DNA of 64,000 bases, taken from contig NZ_JAQNDL010000002.1 of assembly GCF_028368995.1 (NCBI RefSeq), positions 1,361,724 through 1,425,723 on the forward strand, written 5' to 3'. Position numbers and translations under genes: made by a program. Numbering within the stretch: position 1 is the first letter of the stretch; every line of letters starts with the position of its first letter. Source of the stretch: Nannocystis bainbridge. Lineage in GTDB: Bacteria > Myxococcota_A > Polyangia > Nannocystales > Nannocystaceae. Below the pieces are notes generated by a model that saw only the letters and a program-made list of their open reading frames with translations, had not been told where the DNA came from and made no database searches. This document shows positions 15,915 through 24,697 of the stretch, in pieces.

Positions 15915-16925
15915 GTGGGCCTGCTCTCCAGCCTGCTCGCCGAGGCGGCCACCAGCCGACCCGGCGAGGTCGTGATCGAGACCGACCAGCCGCTGCGGCT
16001 CATGCACACGCAGGGCGGTGCGACGCTGGGCAAGGCGTTGTCAGGCGAGGTCGTGTTCGACGCGCTGGTCGAGGTGCTCTCGTGCGAGCAACAGGCCGAC
16101 CTCGCGCTGGGCGAGTCGGTCAAGTTCGACCTGGTGGTCGATCAGGTCATGTGGCACCTGGTCGGAGAGACAGCGCTCGAGATGACCTCGGTGCGCGCGC
16201 GGCCCGGCGTCGACGGGTTCGAGCCGGGCGACAGCGTCAACATCGCCCTCGACGAGCCCGAGCCCGAGGCGCTGCGACAGCCGCGGCGTCACACGTCCGG
16301 ACCGGCCGAGCTCGACATCGAGATCCAGATCGACGACGACGGGCAGGAGGAGCGCGCCGGCGTGCGCCTGGCGGCGTTGCGGCCGCTCGCGGTCGAGGCA
16401 GAGCCGCGCGTGGGCTGGCCGCGACGGATCGCGGGCACCGGCTGGAACGGGCGCGCCGAGTCGCCGCGCCGCCGCAATGCGCCGCCCTCGACGCTGCGCG
16501 ACGCGGGTCGCCGCGAAGACCTCGATGCGATGGCGCTGGCGATCCCGAGCGGCACGCTCGCGTTCTTGCACCGCGTCGAGGGCGGGGCCGACCCGCTGGC
16601 GCGAGCGCTCGGCTGGCCGCTGCGGATCATCGGCGAGCGCGACGCGCCCGATCGTGTGCATGGCGAAATCGCGGCGTTGCCTGACGGCGTGGCGCTGGTG
16701 GTCCGCCTCGAAGATCCGAGCCCGTGGCTGCCGTGGCTGTTGCGCCGGGTCGAGGAGGGCAGGCGCGTGCTCGTCGAGACGCAGGCGACCTCGCCCGCGG
16801 GAGCGCGACGGATCGCCCTCGGCGTGGCAGCGAGTGACCGGGCCGAGGCGTGGCTGTCGGCCGTCCGCGTGGTCCATGCGGCGCAGCTCGGCGGGGAGTG
16901 GACGCTGCTGGCCTTCGAGGCATGA
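15915..16925 (+). CDS. PilT/GspE-like protein, apparently without a functional ATPase core
   Basis: 336 residues from a GTG immediately after a -10. The first 90 residues (LLSSLLAEAATSRPGEVVIETDQPLRLM... ALVEVLSCEQQADLALGESVKFDL) look like the N-terminal domain of PilT-type motor ATPases, which reads SDLHL...LR..G..L and then a short helical region. A low-complexity linker (about 95-190) follows. The C-terminal part (about 205-336) keeps a faint echo of the PilT nucleotide-binding domain (RRVEEGRRVLVETQATSPAGARRIALGV), but the P-loop and Walker B are not recognisable. It may be an exapted, non-catalytic regulator. The family call is tentative. Confidence 0.5.
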   Translation: MGLLSSLLAEAATSRPGEVVIETDQPLRLMHTQGGATLGKALSGEVVFDALVEVLSCEQQADLALGESVKFDLVVDQVMWHLVGETALEMTSVRARPGVDGFEPGDSVNIALDEPEPEALRQPRRHTSGPAELDIEIQIDDDGQEERAGVRLAALRPLAVEAEPRVGWPRRIAGTGWNGRAESPRRRNAPPSTLRDAGRREDLDAMALAIPSGTLAFLHRVEGGADPLARALGWPLRIIGERDAPDRVHGEIAALPDGVALVVRLEDPSPWLPWLLRRVEEGRRVLVETQATSPAGARRIALGVAASDRAEAWLSAVRVVHAAQLGGEWTLLAFEA

Positions 16926-17218
16926 CCCCGGGGACAGGTTGCTCGGCGCCCCGTCGGAGCGGTCAGTGGCAGATTTTCTGACGACGTGACCGAAAGGTCA
17001 TGTCGGGAGGAAGACGCGCCGCGCGGTTCGGCGACGGATCGACCTGGCTCGAAGGACAGCCTTCACGGCCGGTCACGAAGGACAGCGCCTGCGAGCCGCC
17101 TCTCTCCGCGGTGCGGGGGCTTGGCTCGGCAGGTGGGCGACGAGCGAGACTGCTTGCTGTTCGCAGGGACCTGTACGAAAGGCCAGATCCGGAGCGCGTC
17201 CGCTCGACGCGTCGCGCG
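16926..17218. other. Gap between convergent genes with degenerate 14-bp repeat units
   Basis: 293 bp with no gene. It holds scattered degenerate units (ggacaggtt, gaaggacagcc, cagggacctgtacgaaagg). A hairpin at 16982-17005 has arms CGACGTGACC and GGTCATGTCG (one G-U pair) around a GAAA tetraloop. It may end transcripts from one or both flanking genes; there is no T-tract. Confidence 0.5.
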
Positions 17219-17434
17219 TCACTCTTCGCCGTCTTGCGGCTCCTGGACGGCGGCCAGCGAGCCCTTGGCGCCCTCTTGGGCGATCTGCTGGTAGAGCTCC
17301 TCGCGGTACACCGGGAGCCCTTGCGGGGCAGAGATGCCGAGGCGAACCTGACGCCCGCGGATCTCTCGGACGACGATCTCGATGTTGTCCCCGATCCGGA
17401 TCTTCTGCCCGACTTTTCTGGTTAGCGTCAACAT
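17219..17434 (-). CDS. csrA: Carbon storage regulator CsrA (post-transcriptional regulator)
   Basis: Small homodimeric RNA-binding protein that binds GGA motifs in 5' leaders and changes translation or stability. 71 residues. It has the complete N-terminal signature MLTLTRKVGQKIRIGD, the central VRLGISAPQGLPVYREELY and a short helical tail. A Shine-Dalgarno GGAGGG lies 5 bp upstream of ATG 17434, in contrast to the many leaderless genes nearby. It is monocistronic. In other bacteria csrA often sits in flagellar clusters; none is seen here. Confidence 0.95.
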   Translation of the reverse strand: MLTLTRKVGQKIRIGDNIEIVVREIRGRQVRLGISAPQGLPVYREELYQQIAQEGAKGSLAAVQEPQDGEE

Positions 17435-17713
17435 GGAAACCCTCCGTGGCGGAGCCGGTGCACCCCAATGAGTATCACGCCGAAGCGATCCTCGTACCCG
17501 ATAGCTATTGAGGAATATCGAGTTTTCTGCAAGAGCTTCTTTCGCGCGTGACAGGCTGATTCCGCTCGGATTACGGCCGATCGCGCCAAGAAGCGCGATT
17601 TTGAGCGGGGCCTCGATCTGTCCCGAAGACCAGGTAGAAACACGCCGACTCGGAGGGCCCCGCGGCGCGTCGATCGTGCATCGCCTGCGCGTTCGCTCGA
17701 CATGTCGCGCGCG
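17435..17713. other. csrA upstream region, lower GC than surroundings
   Basis: 279 bp with no supported gene. The part at about 17470-17560 has clearly lower GC, with TATTC, ATAGCTAT and GTGATACT strings on the - strand. It most likely contains the csrA promoter(s), but several -10 candidates exist and I cannot choose one. Confidence 0.4.
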
Positions 17714-19531
17714 TCACTCGCGGCACAGGCCTTGTTCGCGCGCTTGCTCGGCTGGATCGGTGGCGACCTGCGCGAGGTCGCAGTGCAGCGCCGGGATGAA
17801 CGGGTTCACGCGCAGCGCTCGCGCGAGCGCGAGGCGAGCGCCCGCGAGGTCGCCGACCAGTCGCAACGCGCGGCCCTCGGCGGCGGCGAGGTTCGGCTGC
17901 TCCGGATCGTCCTCGCCGGCGCGACGCAGCAGCGGCACCGCGCGCGCGGCCTTGCCGAGCTGGAGATAGAGCTCGCCGAGGCGCCGCGCGAGCTTGGCGT
18001 CGTCGCGCACGCGCGCGTCGGCGGCCCGAGCTTTCTCGTACTGCTTGGCCGCGGCGCCGAGGTGTCCGCGGAGCGTGAGCAGCACGCCGAGCCGCGCGTG
18101 CTGACGCGCTGCGCCGCCGCCGAGATGCGAGAACACGTCGCCGAGCAGCGAGAGATCTTCGCCCGCCTCGGCCGCGGCCTGCTGCTCGGGCGCGAGGAAC
18201 TGCAGCTTGCGCAGCGCGCCGCCGGGCTTGCCCGCGGTGCGCTTCTTCATCAGCTCGCGCCAGTGGGCGTCGAAGCGCGCGAAGGTGTCGCCCCACGCGG
18301 TCGCCAGCGCGGCCTCGGCGTCCTCGCCGGCGGCGACGCGGCGCAGCAGCTCGTCGATGCCGGCGCCGCCGCGCTCCTCGCGGAGCACACCGAGCATGGT
18401 CTGGACCTGCGCGTAGGCGAGGGCGGCCCGCTCCTGCGACGGCAGCATCGCCAGCGACGGGTACATCTCGGCGAACGTGACGAGGTCGTCGGCCGCCAGC
18501 GCCTTGGCCAGCAGCTTGCGCGCGGGCGGCTCGAGCGGCAGCGGCTCGGGGCTGCGCCAGCGCGTCTCGAGCAGCTTGGCCAGGCCCTCCTGCAGCCACA
18601 CGGGGGCGCGGTTGCGGGTCTTGAGGGTGACGAGGTAGTGCACGTACTCGTGCACGGCGGTGTCGATCCAGCCGTAGCCGTAGAGCATCACCCGCGGCGA
18701 GACCATGACGATCCGCCGGTACTTGGTGATGCCGACGGTGCCGGTCGTGTACACGTTCTCGCGCGTGAGCGGCGAGACCAGCGCGAGCTTGACCGCGTCG
18801 TCGAGGATCTCGAAGCGCACCGGGTGATCGGGCTCGATGCCGAGGTCGGCGGCGAACGCCTGGCGGGCCTCGGCCATGGCCGCGAACAGGTACGGCGCGA
18901 TCAGCTCGTCCTTGGCGTTGGCGAACACGACCTCGACCTGGCCGTCGGGGCTGACGAGCCGCGTGGCCGGGCCGAGCGCCCGCTGGGCCCCGCGCGCGAG
19001 GTCGAGGTAGTGCTGGGCCTCCTCGCGCAGCGCCCCGGCCGGCGGCAGCTGCCCGGAGGCGACCGCGCCCGCCAGCAGCGACTCGGACTCGGGGTAGGCC
19101 GCGCGGTGGAACGCCAGCACGCCCGCCTTGACGTCGCGCGCCGAGCCGCTCGGCATGGCGGCGACCGCTTCGGCGGCGTCGGTGAGGTCCCAGGCGTTGA
19201 TCGCCCCGTCGAAGCGCTCGGCGAGGTCCGCCCAGGCTTCGGCGGATCCGAGCGCGAGCGGAGCGCCTGTCGCTGGGGCCATGGCGTAGAGGACAGGGTC
19301 TTTCGGACCTGTCGCATCGGCCATGACCGCAGGGCCAGATGACCGTTCGGACATGGCCGAACCGCCATGTCCTTCGGCGCCTGGCCCTTGGGCCGTGTCG
19401 ATATCGACATGTCCTGGAGGACCTGCGGTATTAGACATGTCCGATTCGACATGTCCTTGGGGACCGGAGCCGCAGCCGACGAGGGCGAGGGCGAGGGCGA
19501 GGCTGCGCGGCAGGGTGGGCCGGGTCGTCAT
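17714..19531 (-). CDS. Peptidase MA-like zinc protease lipoprotein with TPR tail
   Basis: 605 residues. The signal peptide ends in LALVGCGS (lipobox Cys20). Residues ~24-89 are a low-complexity linker made of 14-bp repeat DNA. From ~90 a conserved helical region is followed by a gluzincin metalloprotease-like domain. HEYVH at 294-298 matches HExxH, and a further Glu is in WLQEGLAKLLE near 320. This resembles the Peptidase_MA family. The last 180 residues are TPR-like (ARLGVLLTLRGHLGAAAKQYEKAR). ATG 19531 overlaps the upstream stop as ATGA, showing translational coupling. Larger frames reaching to 22375 are shadows of the upstream gene. Confidence 0.82.
   Translation of the reverse strand: MTTRPTLPRSLALALALVGCGSGPQGHVESDMSNTAGPPGHVDIDTAQGPGAEGHGGSAMSERSSGPAVMADATGPKDPVLYAMAPATGAPLALGSAEAWADLAERFDGAINAWDLTDAAEAVAAMPSGSARDVKAGVLAFHRAAYPESESLLAGAVASGQLPPAGALREEAQHYLDLARGAQRALGPATRLVSPDGQVEVVFANAKDELIAPYLFAAMAEARQAFAADLGIEPDHPVRFEILDDAVKLALVSPLTRENVYTTGTVGITKYRRIVMVSPRVMLYGYGWIDTAVHEYVHYLVTLKTRNRAPVWLQEGLAKLLETRWRSPEPLPLEPPARKLLAKALAADDLVTFAEMYPSLAMLPSQERAALAYAQVQTMLGVLREERGGAGIDELLRRVAAGEDAEAALATAWGDTFARFDAHWRELMKKRTAGKPGGALRKLQFLAPEQQAAAEAGEDLSLLGDVFSHLGGGAARQHARLGVLLTLRGHLGAAAKQYEKARAADARVRDDAKLARRLGELYLQLGKAARAVPLLRRAGEDDPEQPNLAAAEGRALRLVGDLAGARLALARALRVNPFIPALHCDLAQVATDPAEQAREQGLCRE
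19265..19454. repeat. 14-bp repeat array inside the lipoprotein coding region
   Basis: Cores in 14-bp phase at 19323, 19337, 19351, 19365, 19379, 19393, 19407, 19421, 19435 and 19449. A second block, shifted by 2 bp, has cores at 19265, 19279, 19293 and 19307. They are read through as a protein linker with a 14-residue period: GHVESDMS, GHVDIDTA, GHGGSAMS, AVMADATG. Confidence 0.85.
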
Positions 19532-22500
19532 CGCAGGAGCTCCTCGTAGTAGCGCTCGACCGAGCCGCGGAAGCCCTCCGGCGCGCGCTCCTTCATCGCC
19601 TCCATCAGCTCGTCGCGGAGCGAGCGGTCGCGCTCGGTCTCGGTCGAGACCTCGTCGGGAGGAGAGGTCGTCTGCGGCGCGGACGAGCTGTCGCGCAGGC
19701 TGTCGAGCGCGCGCTGGAGGCCGCCGAGGGCGCCGCTCTGGCGCTCGAGCGCCGGGCCGCCGCGACGCTCGCCGAGCGCGCCGCTGCTGCCCTCCATCTC
19801 CGAAATGGCGCCGCGCATGGCCTGCTTGCCGGGGTCGGGCAGATGGCGGGCGTTGGGGCTCTCGAGCACCTGCGCGGCGCGGGCCCGCAGGCCCTGCTGC
19901 TTCTGCGAGAGGCCGTCGAAGCGGGCCTGGGCGGCCTCGTCGAGGCCTTCGGTCGGGGTCGGGAGCTGGGCCTCGAGCAGCTTGCGCAGGGCGTCGCCGC
20001 GCTCGCGCAGCGGTCCGAGCTGCCGGCGCTCCTGCGAGTCGGCGCCCGCGCCGGCGACGGCCCGCTCGAGCGCCTGGGCGGCGGCCCGCGCGGCCTCGGC
20101 GGTGGCGAGGGCCTTGGGCTCGCTCGCCTGGGCCTCGGCGGCCACGCGCTGCAGCTGCTCGCGGGCGTCCTCGAGCGCGCGCCGGCCATCGCGGCCGAGC
20201 CGGGCGTCGTTGATCGCGTCGAGCGCCTTGCCGAGCGCGGCGGCCTGCCTGGCGGCCTGCTCGGCGGTCGTCTGTTCGAGGGCGCGGGTCTGGGCCTGCT
20301 TGCGCCACTGCTCGTGGAGCGACCGACTCTCGCCGCGCAGGCCAGTCTCCTCGTCCTGGATCCGGCTGATCTCTCGCATCAGCTCCATGCGCGCCCGCTC
20401 CTCGGGCGTCATCGCGGCCCCTGGCCCCGAGGCCATGCGGTCCTGGACGCCGGAGCGCAGCTGGCGGAGCTCGTCGAGCACGCCGCGGGCGCGGTCGAGG
20501 GCGCCGTCGACGTCGCCCTGGCGCAGCTGCTCGCCGACGTCCTGCTGGCGCAGCTGCTCGGCCATCGACTCGAAGGCGTCGGTGTTGAGGAATTCCTGGC
20601 CGAGCTCCTTGTCGAGCTTGGACCGCGCCTCCGACAGTCGGCGCAGGTCCTCGCGGATCCGCTGCTGCAGCTGATCGACTTCGCCGCGCACGCTCTCGTC
20701 GCCGGCCTTGAGCCGCTCGAGCAGGTCGACGAGCTTCTGCTGCGAGGTCTGCAAGCGGGCCACCAGCTGCTCGATCTGCGCCAGCAGCTGGTTGTCGACC
20801 AGGTCGTCGAGGCGAATGACCTCGTCCTCGAGCTGGGTCAGCTGCAGGCGATTGGTGGCAGACAGCTTGCCGAGGATCCGCGCGGCGGCGTCGGGACGCT
20901 CGGCCTCGGCGCCCGGGGGGAGCTCCTCGTGCTCGGCCGACTCGCGCCGATGCAGCTCCATCAGCCGCTTGTGCACGCCGACCAGGACGGCGACGTCGCG
21001 CGGCGGCGCGAGAGTGTCGACGGACAGCGCGTCGATCGCGGTGCTGATCGCGGCCAGCAAACCACCCGAGGCGGCCAGGAGCTCGCGCATGCCGGCGACG
21101 CGACGCGCGGGATCGCCGTCGTCGACGGGCGCGGCCTGATCGTCGGCGCGGATCAGACCTGGCTCTTCGGTCAGCATGCGGCGCGCCAGGAGATCGACGG
21201 CGGTGTCGCGCAGGGCGGCCAGGTGGGCGAGGTTCTCGGCGTGCTCGGTCTCCTGATCGCGGATCGTCAGGGTCATCTTCGCCGAGCGAGCGACCTTGCC
21301 GGGCGGATCGGCGAGCGGCACGAGGCCGAGACCGGGGTCGTTGTCGCGGACCTCGATCCAGTAGGTGAGTCGCCCGCGATCCTCGACCGGCAGCGAGGAC
21401 AGGTCCCAGGCGTAGCGGTGCTGCCAGGTGCGGGCGCGGGCCGGCGGAGCGCCGGCATCGAGGCGCACGGGCTGTTTGTCGCCGCCCTCGAACACGAGCA
21501 CCGCGCTGGCGATGCCGAAGTCGTCGCGGGCCTTGAAGCGCAGCTCGACGCTGTCGAGCTCGCTCGGGGCGCTCTGCGAGCGGGGCAGGGGCAAGAGCTC
21601 GATCTCCGGCGGCTCGTCGGCCTCGAGCTCGAGCGGAGCCGGGGCGGACCGGGCCGGCCCGTCGCCGTCCTCGGGCGTGACGACGATGTGCCAGCTGCCG
21701 GCGCCGCGCACGACGAAGCGGCCGCGCCACTTGCCGTCTGTCTCTCGGGACAGGTCGATGCGCTCGGGCGCGGGCGGCTCGGACAGCGGCCCCTGGTCGT
21801 AGCTGAGGATTACGTGCACGGCGCTGGCGGGCCGCCGCGTCTCGAGCTCGACCTCGGTCTCGGTGCCGGCGAGGGCCCGCACGGCGCCGCTGGGGTTGAT
21901 GAGCTGACGCGGCACCCGGCCGCTGTACTCGGGGTAGCGCAGGGTGAGGCTGAGGGCGGACCAGACCGGCGCGGGCGGGGCCGGCGGGCGCCCGTCCTCG
22001 GCGGCTCGGATCAGCTCGAGCCCGCGCGCGAACTCGGGGTAACCCGCGAGCACGGCCGCGAGCAGGGCCAGCAGCGCGGTGGTGAGCGCAGGGACGCGGA
22101 GGTTGGCGGGCGGCGCCGCGAGGTCCGGCCGGGCTTCGCTGAGCGACCACTCGACCTGCCGCACGTAGGCCGTGGCGAGGTCCTGAGACCCGAGGTGACC
22201 GCCCGGCCCGGCGAGCAGGAGTTCGGTGGCCCCGAGGATCTCGCGGCGCAGCGAGCTGTCGGAGCGCAGAAAAGGTGACGCCTCGCGGGGTCGGCGCGTG
22301 AGCGCCCCGCGGAATTGGGCTATGGTAAGCGCCGTCCGATGGGGAGTCCCAGTCAGTGCGAGGATCCGACGCCACGCGCGTCCGAACAGGGCCAGCAGCG
22401 TGACGACGGCGCCGGCGAGCCAGCCGGCCGCGGCGAGATCGCCACGCAAGGTCCAGCCCGCGAGCCCGGCCGCGACCACGGCCAGAGCCAGCAAGAGGGC

Positions 22501-22596
22501 GACGCAGTGGAGCGCCGCCGCCGCGAGCTCCCGCCGTCGCACGACCCGGCGAACGGCTGCCAGAAACTCGAGCAGAGGCGGGGGACGGACGTTCAT
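19528..22596 (-). CDS. Large DUF4175-like membrane protein with long coiled coil
   Basis: 1022 residues. Two N-terminal hydrophobic segments (about 25-48 and 53-70) and a third near 170-187 anchor it. A beta-rich region (about 215-400: WSALSLTLRYPEYSGRVPRQLI, ELRFKARDDFGIASAVLVFEGG) is probably periplasmic. From about 440 the protein is nearly all charged helix with heptad character (NQLLAQIEQLVARLQTSQQKL, LRRLSEARSKLDKELGQEFL). The order TM-TM-beta-coiled coil matches DUF4175-type proteins of Proteobacteria, whose biochemical role is unknown. It is the first gene of an operon with the zinc-protease lipoprotein (ATGA overlap), suggesting joint work in the envelope. Confidence 0.75.
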   Translation of the reverse strand: MNVRPPPLLEFLAAVRRVVRRRELAAAALHCVALLLALAVVAAGLAGWTLRGDLAAAGWLAGAVVTLLALFGRAWRRILALTGTPHRTALTIAQFRGALTRRPREASPFLRSDSSLRREILGATELLLAGPGGHLGSQDLATAYVRQVEWSLSEARPDLAAPPANLRVPALTTALLALLAAVLAGYPEFARGLELIRAAEDGRPPAPPAPVWSALSLTLRYPEYSGRVPRQLINPSGAVRALAGTETEVELETRRPASAVHVILSYDQGPLSEPPAPERIDLSRETDGKWRGRFVVRGAGSWHIVVTPEDGDGPARSAPAPLELEADEPPEIELLPLPRSQSAPSELDSVELRFKARDDFGIASAVLVFEGGDKQPVRLDAGAPPARARTWQHRYAWDLSSLPVEDRGRLTYWIEVRDNDPGLGLVPLADPPGKVARSAKMTLTIRDQETEHAENLAHLAALRDTAVDLLARRMLTEEPGLIRADDQAAPVDDGDPARRVAGMRELLAASGGLLAAISTAIDALSVDTLAPPRDVAVLVGVHKRLMELHRRESAEHEELPPGAEAERPDAAARILGKLSATNRLQLTQLEDEVIRLDDLVDNQLLAQIEQLVARLQTSQQKLVDLLERLKAGDESVRGEVDQLQQRIREDLRRLSEARSKLDKELGQEFLNTDAFESMAEQLRQQDVGEQLRQGDVDGALDRARGVLDELRQLRSGVQDRMASGPGAAMTPEERARMELMREISRIQDEETGLRGESRSLHEQWRKQAQTRALEQTTAEQAARQAAALGKALDAINDARLGRDGRRALEDAREQLQRVAAEAQASEPKALATAEAARAAAQALERAVAGAGADSQERRQLGPLRERGDALRKLLEAQLPTPTEGLDEAAQARFDGLSQKQQGLRARAAQVLESPNARHLPDPGKQAMRGAISEMEGSSGALGERRGGPALERQSGALGGLQRALDSLRDSSSAPQTTSPPDEVSTETERDRSLRDELMEAMKERAPEGFRGSVERYYEELLR

Positions 22597-22626
22597 GAGG
22601 GCCGGCGGGGGCGTCGGTCGCTCTTC

Positions 22627-22655
22627 GGTATATCTCCCTTAAACCACTTCGTCAC
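22627..22655 (-). promoter_or_regulatory. Promoter of the DUF4175-like operon
   Basis: Read on the - strand: GTGACG (22655-22650), 17-bp spacer, TATACC (22632-22627). The start codon at 22596 lies about 30 bp beyond the -10, giving a short leader. It is divergent from the ECF sigma gene. Confidence 0.5.
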
Positions 22656-22697
22656 GGTCCGGATCCGCCAGGCGCTCCGGCAACTCCCCCGCGCGCA

Positions 22698-22721
22698 GGC
22701 CGCACTCTGAATAGTGCGGCC
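22698..22721. promoter_or_regulatory. Perfect 9-bp inverted repeat upstream of the ECF sigma gene
   Basis: GGCCGCACT (22698-22706), six-base loop ctgaat, AGTGCGGCC (22713-22721), ending 24 bp before the GTG start. It could be an operator or an RNA hairpin in the leader. Confidence 0.5.
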
Positions 22722-22745
22722 GCGCGCCCGTAGAAGGACGCTCAC

Positions 22746-23411
22746 GTGGTTCCTCCAGAAGCCGACGACCAAGCCCTGGTCGAAGCGTGTCGCCACGGCG
22801 ACCGGCAAGCCTTCCGCCTGCTGACGCAGCGCTACCAGCGCAAGGTCTACTCGATCGCCTACGGGTTCTTGCGCAACCCGGAAGACGCGCTCGACGTCGT
22901 GCAGGAGAGCTTCATCAAGGTCCACCGGTACCTCCACAACTTCGAGGGCAACTCGAGCTTTTATACGTGGCTGTACCGGATCGTGACCAACCTCTGCATC
23001 GATCACATCCGCAAGAACCGGCGCCACAAGGAGCTCGAGTTCGACGACGGGCTGCGCCACGACGACGACGGCGACACGGCGTTCGTGCCGCCGTCACCGC
23101 TCGGCGACCCCGCCAGCCTGGTGCAGCGGCGAGAGATCCTGGAGGCGGTGCAGGACGGGCTCCAGCACCTCAGTGACAAGCATCGCGCCGTGATCGTGAT
23201 GCGCGAGCTCCAGGGCATGTCGTACGAAGAGATGGCGCGCACGATGGGCTGCTCGAAGGGCACGATCATGAGCCGGCTCTTCCACGCCCGGCGCAACATG
23301 CAGCGCCTCCTCACCGAACGGCTGGGCTACGTGCCGAGCGGACCGACCGGCGGGGCCGATGAAGATTCCGACGCTGAGCGCGTCCCAGCACCACAACCCA
23401 TGCTGCCATGA
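22746..23411 (+). CDS. ECF (RpoE-type) RNA polymerase sigma factor
   Basis: 221 residues. Region 2 (about 10-90) carries the conserved YSIAYGFLRNPEDALDVVQESFIKVHRYL and the TWLYRIVTNLCIDHIRK core. Region 4 (about 130-190) carries LSDKHRAVIVMRELQGMSYEEMARTMGCSKGTIMSRLFHARRN, which binds the -35. GTG 22746 is preceded by AAGGA eight bases upstream. The anti-sigma gene overlaps its stop by four bases, which is the standard ECF arrangement. No obvious autoregulated GGAAC-type -35 is visible. Confidence 0.93.
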   Translation: MVPPEADDQALVEACRHGDRQAFRLLTQRYQRKVYSIAYGFLRNPEDALDVVQESFIKVHRYLHNFEGNSSFYTWLYRIVTNLCIDHIRKNRRHKELEFDDGLRHDDDGDTAFVPPSPLGDPASLVQRREILEAVQDGLQHLSDKHRAVIVMRELQGMSYEEMARTMGCSKGTIMSRLFHARRNMQRLLTERLGYVPSGPTGGADEDSDAERVPAPQPMLP

Positions 23412-24052
23412 CCGAGCCGCATTTCGACCCGCAGCAACTCAACGCCTACCTCGACGGCGAGCTTTCAGCGCCGGAGCGCGCCGATGTCGAGCGGCTGCTC
23501 TCGGCCAACCCGCAGGCCAGCGCCTACCTCGCCGGGCTGCGCGCGCTCCAGGGGGCCGTGGTCGCCGGATTCGAGGCCGAGGCCGCCAAGGTGCCCGAGG
23601 CGCGGTTCGAACAGATCTGGGACGAGATCGAGCGCACCCTCGACCGGGATCTTCGTTTGCAGAAGGCGCCGGAGCCGCCGCCCTCGCTGTGGGCGCGACT
23701 GCGCGGCGCGTTGCGCCCGGTGTTCGTGCCGGTGGCGTCGGTCGCGGCGGTGGCCGCGGTGGTGGTGGTGTTGTGGAGCGGGCGCGGCGCCGTCGAGGCT
23801 CCGGCGGACACGGCGCCGATGGTCGCGTCGAAGCCGGTCGCCGAGCAACCTGTTCTTGCGGACAGCTCGAAGCCGGCGCCCGAGGAGAGCGCCGTCGTGT
23901 TGCCCGAGCCGAACGGCGGACCGGCGCACATTCAGCGGATCGATTGGGGCGTCAAGTCGGGACGCATCAGCGAGATCGAGGGCAAGCGCAACACGACCAC
24001 GGTGATCTGGATCTCCGACGACGACCCTAGCAGCAGTGAGCGTTCCTTATGA
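23408..24052 (+). CDS. Single-pass anti-sigma factor lacking the zinc motif
   Basis: 214 residues, translationally coupled to the sigma gene (ATGA). The N-terminal helical domain (LNAYLDGELSAPERADVERLLSANPQASAYLAGLRAL) fits anti-sigma factors of the ZAS group. However, the His-x3-Cys-x2-Cys ligands are absent, so it should not bind zinc. One membrane segment (about 112-130, VFVPVASVAAVAAVVVVLW) places the C-terminal 80 residues in the periplasm as the likely sensory part. The next gene again overlaps by four bases. Role assigned from domain and context. Confidence 0.8.
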   Translation: MTEPHFDPQQLNAYLDGELSAPERADVERLLSANPQASAYLAGLRALQGAVVAGFEAEAAKVPEARFEQIWDEIERTLDRDLRLQKAPEPPPSLWARLRGALRPVFVPVASVAAVAAVVVVLWSGRGAVEAPADTAPMVASKPVAEQPVLADSSKPAPEESAVVLPEPNGGPAHIQRIDWGVKSGRISEIEGKRNTTTVIWISDDDPSSSERSL

Positions 24053-24558
24053 TGTACAAGTCGATCACGAAGCGGCTGTTGGCCACGACCGTCGTTGCCG
24101 TCCTGCTCCCCGGCGTCGCCGGGACCACGTACCTCCTGCCGGACGTGGCGCACGCCGAGGTCAAGACGGTCGCCTGCAAGATCACCGCGTTCCTGGCCCA
24201 GAAGGACGGCGACGGCACCATCCCCGCGGACCTCAAGTTCCTCGAGGAGCAGCTGCACGACGACTCGTTCGCGGCCTTCAAGGGCTTCCGCTTGCTCGAG
24301 ACCAAGGCGCTGCGCCTTGGCGTCGACAAGCCCGGCCTCGCGGCGCTCAAGTCGGGCTTTCAGCTCAAGCTCAGCCTGCTCGGCGAGGTCAACAACAAGC
24401 TCAAGCTGCACGCCAACCTGCTGGCGCCCGGCCGCGACGCGCCGCTCGTCGACACCGACTACGCGATCGACGACAACGGCCTGCTGCTGGTCGGCGGCGT
24501 GCGCCACCTCGAGGGCAAGATCTTCTTCGCCCTCCAGTGTGGCAAGCAGCCGAGCTGA
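24049..24558 (+). CDS. Secreted protein of the ECF operon, function unknown
   Basis: 169 residues. Signal peptide of about 35 residues (MMYKSITKRLLATTVVAVLLPGVAG... AHAEV). The mature domain starts TVACKITAFLAQKDGDGTIPADLKFLEEQL and is alpha-then-beta in character. Two Cys (in VACKI and LQCGK) could form a disulfide. It overlaps the anti-sigma stop by four bases. In such operons the third gene is often a target or co-regulator of envelope stress sensing; that is inference. No enzymatic motif. Confidence 0.75.
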   Translation: MMYKSITKRLLATTVVAVLLPGVAGTTYLLPDVAHAEVKTVACKITAFLAQKDGDGTIPADLKFLEEQLHDDSFAAFKGFRLLETKALRLGVDKPGLAALKSGFQLKLSLLGEVNNKLKLHANLLAPGRDAPLVDTDYAIDDNGLLLVGGVRHLEGKIFFALQCGKQPS

Positions 24559-24697
24559 CGCGACCGACGCCGCGTGACCGCGCGAGTCCGCCTCCATCGC
24601 GGGGCGTCACCGCGCTCCGCGGCGTCCGCTCGTTTGCTCGGAGCGCGGGCGGGCGGTACTCTGAGCCGCCTTTTCGCCGCCCCCGGCGCGTTCGGCC

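Noticed and set aside
17428..17703. Small - strand frame upstream of csrA
   Set aside because: No start with support, no domain, and it overlaps the csrA leader/promoter region.
19843..22278. Long + strand frame opposite the DUF4175-like gene
   Set aside because: Leu/Gly/Arg-rich antisense shadow without motifs; the - strand gene is well supported.
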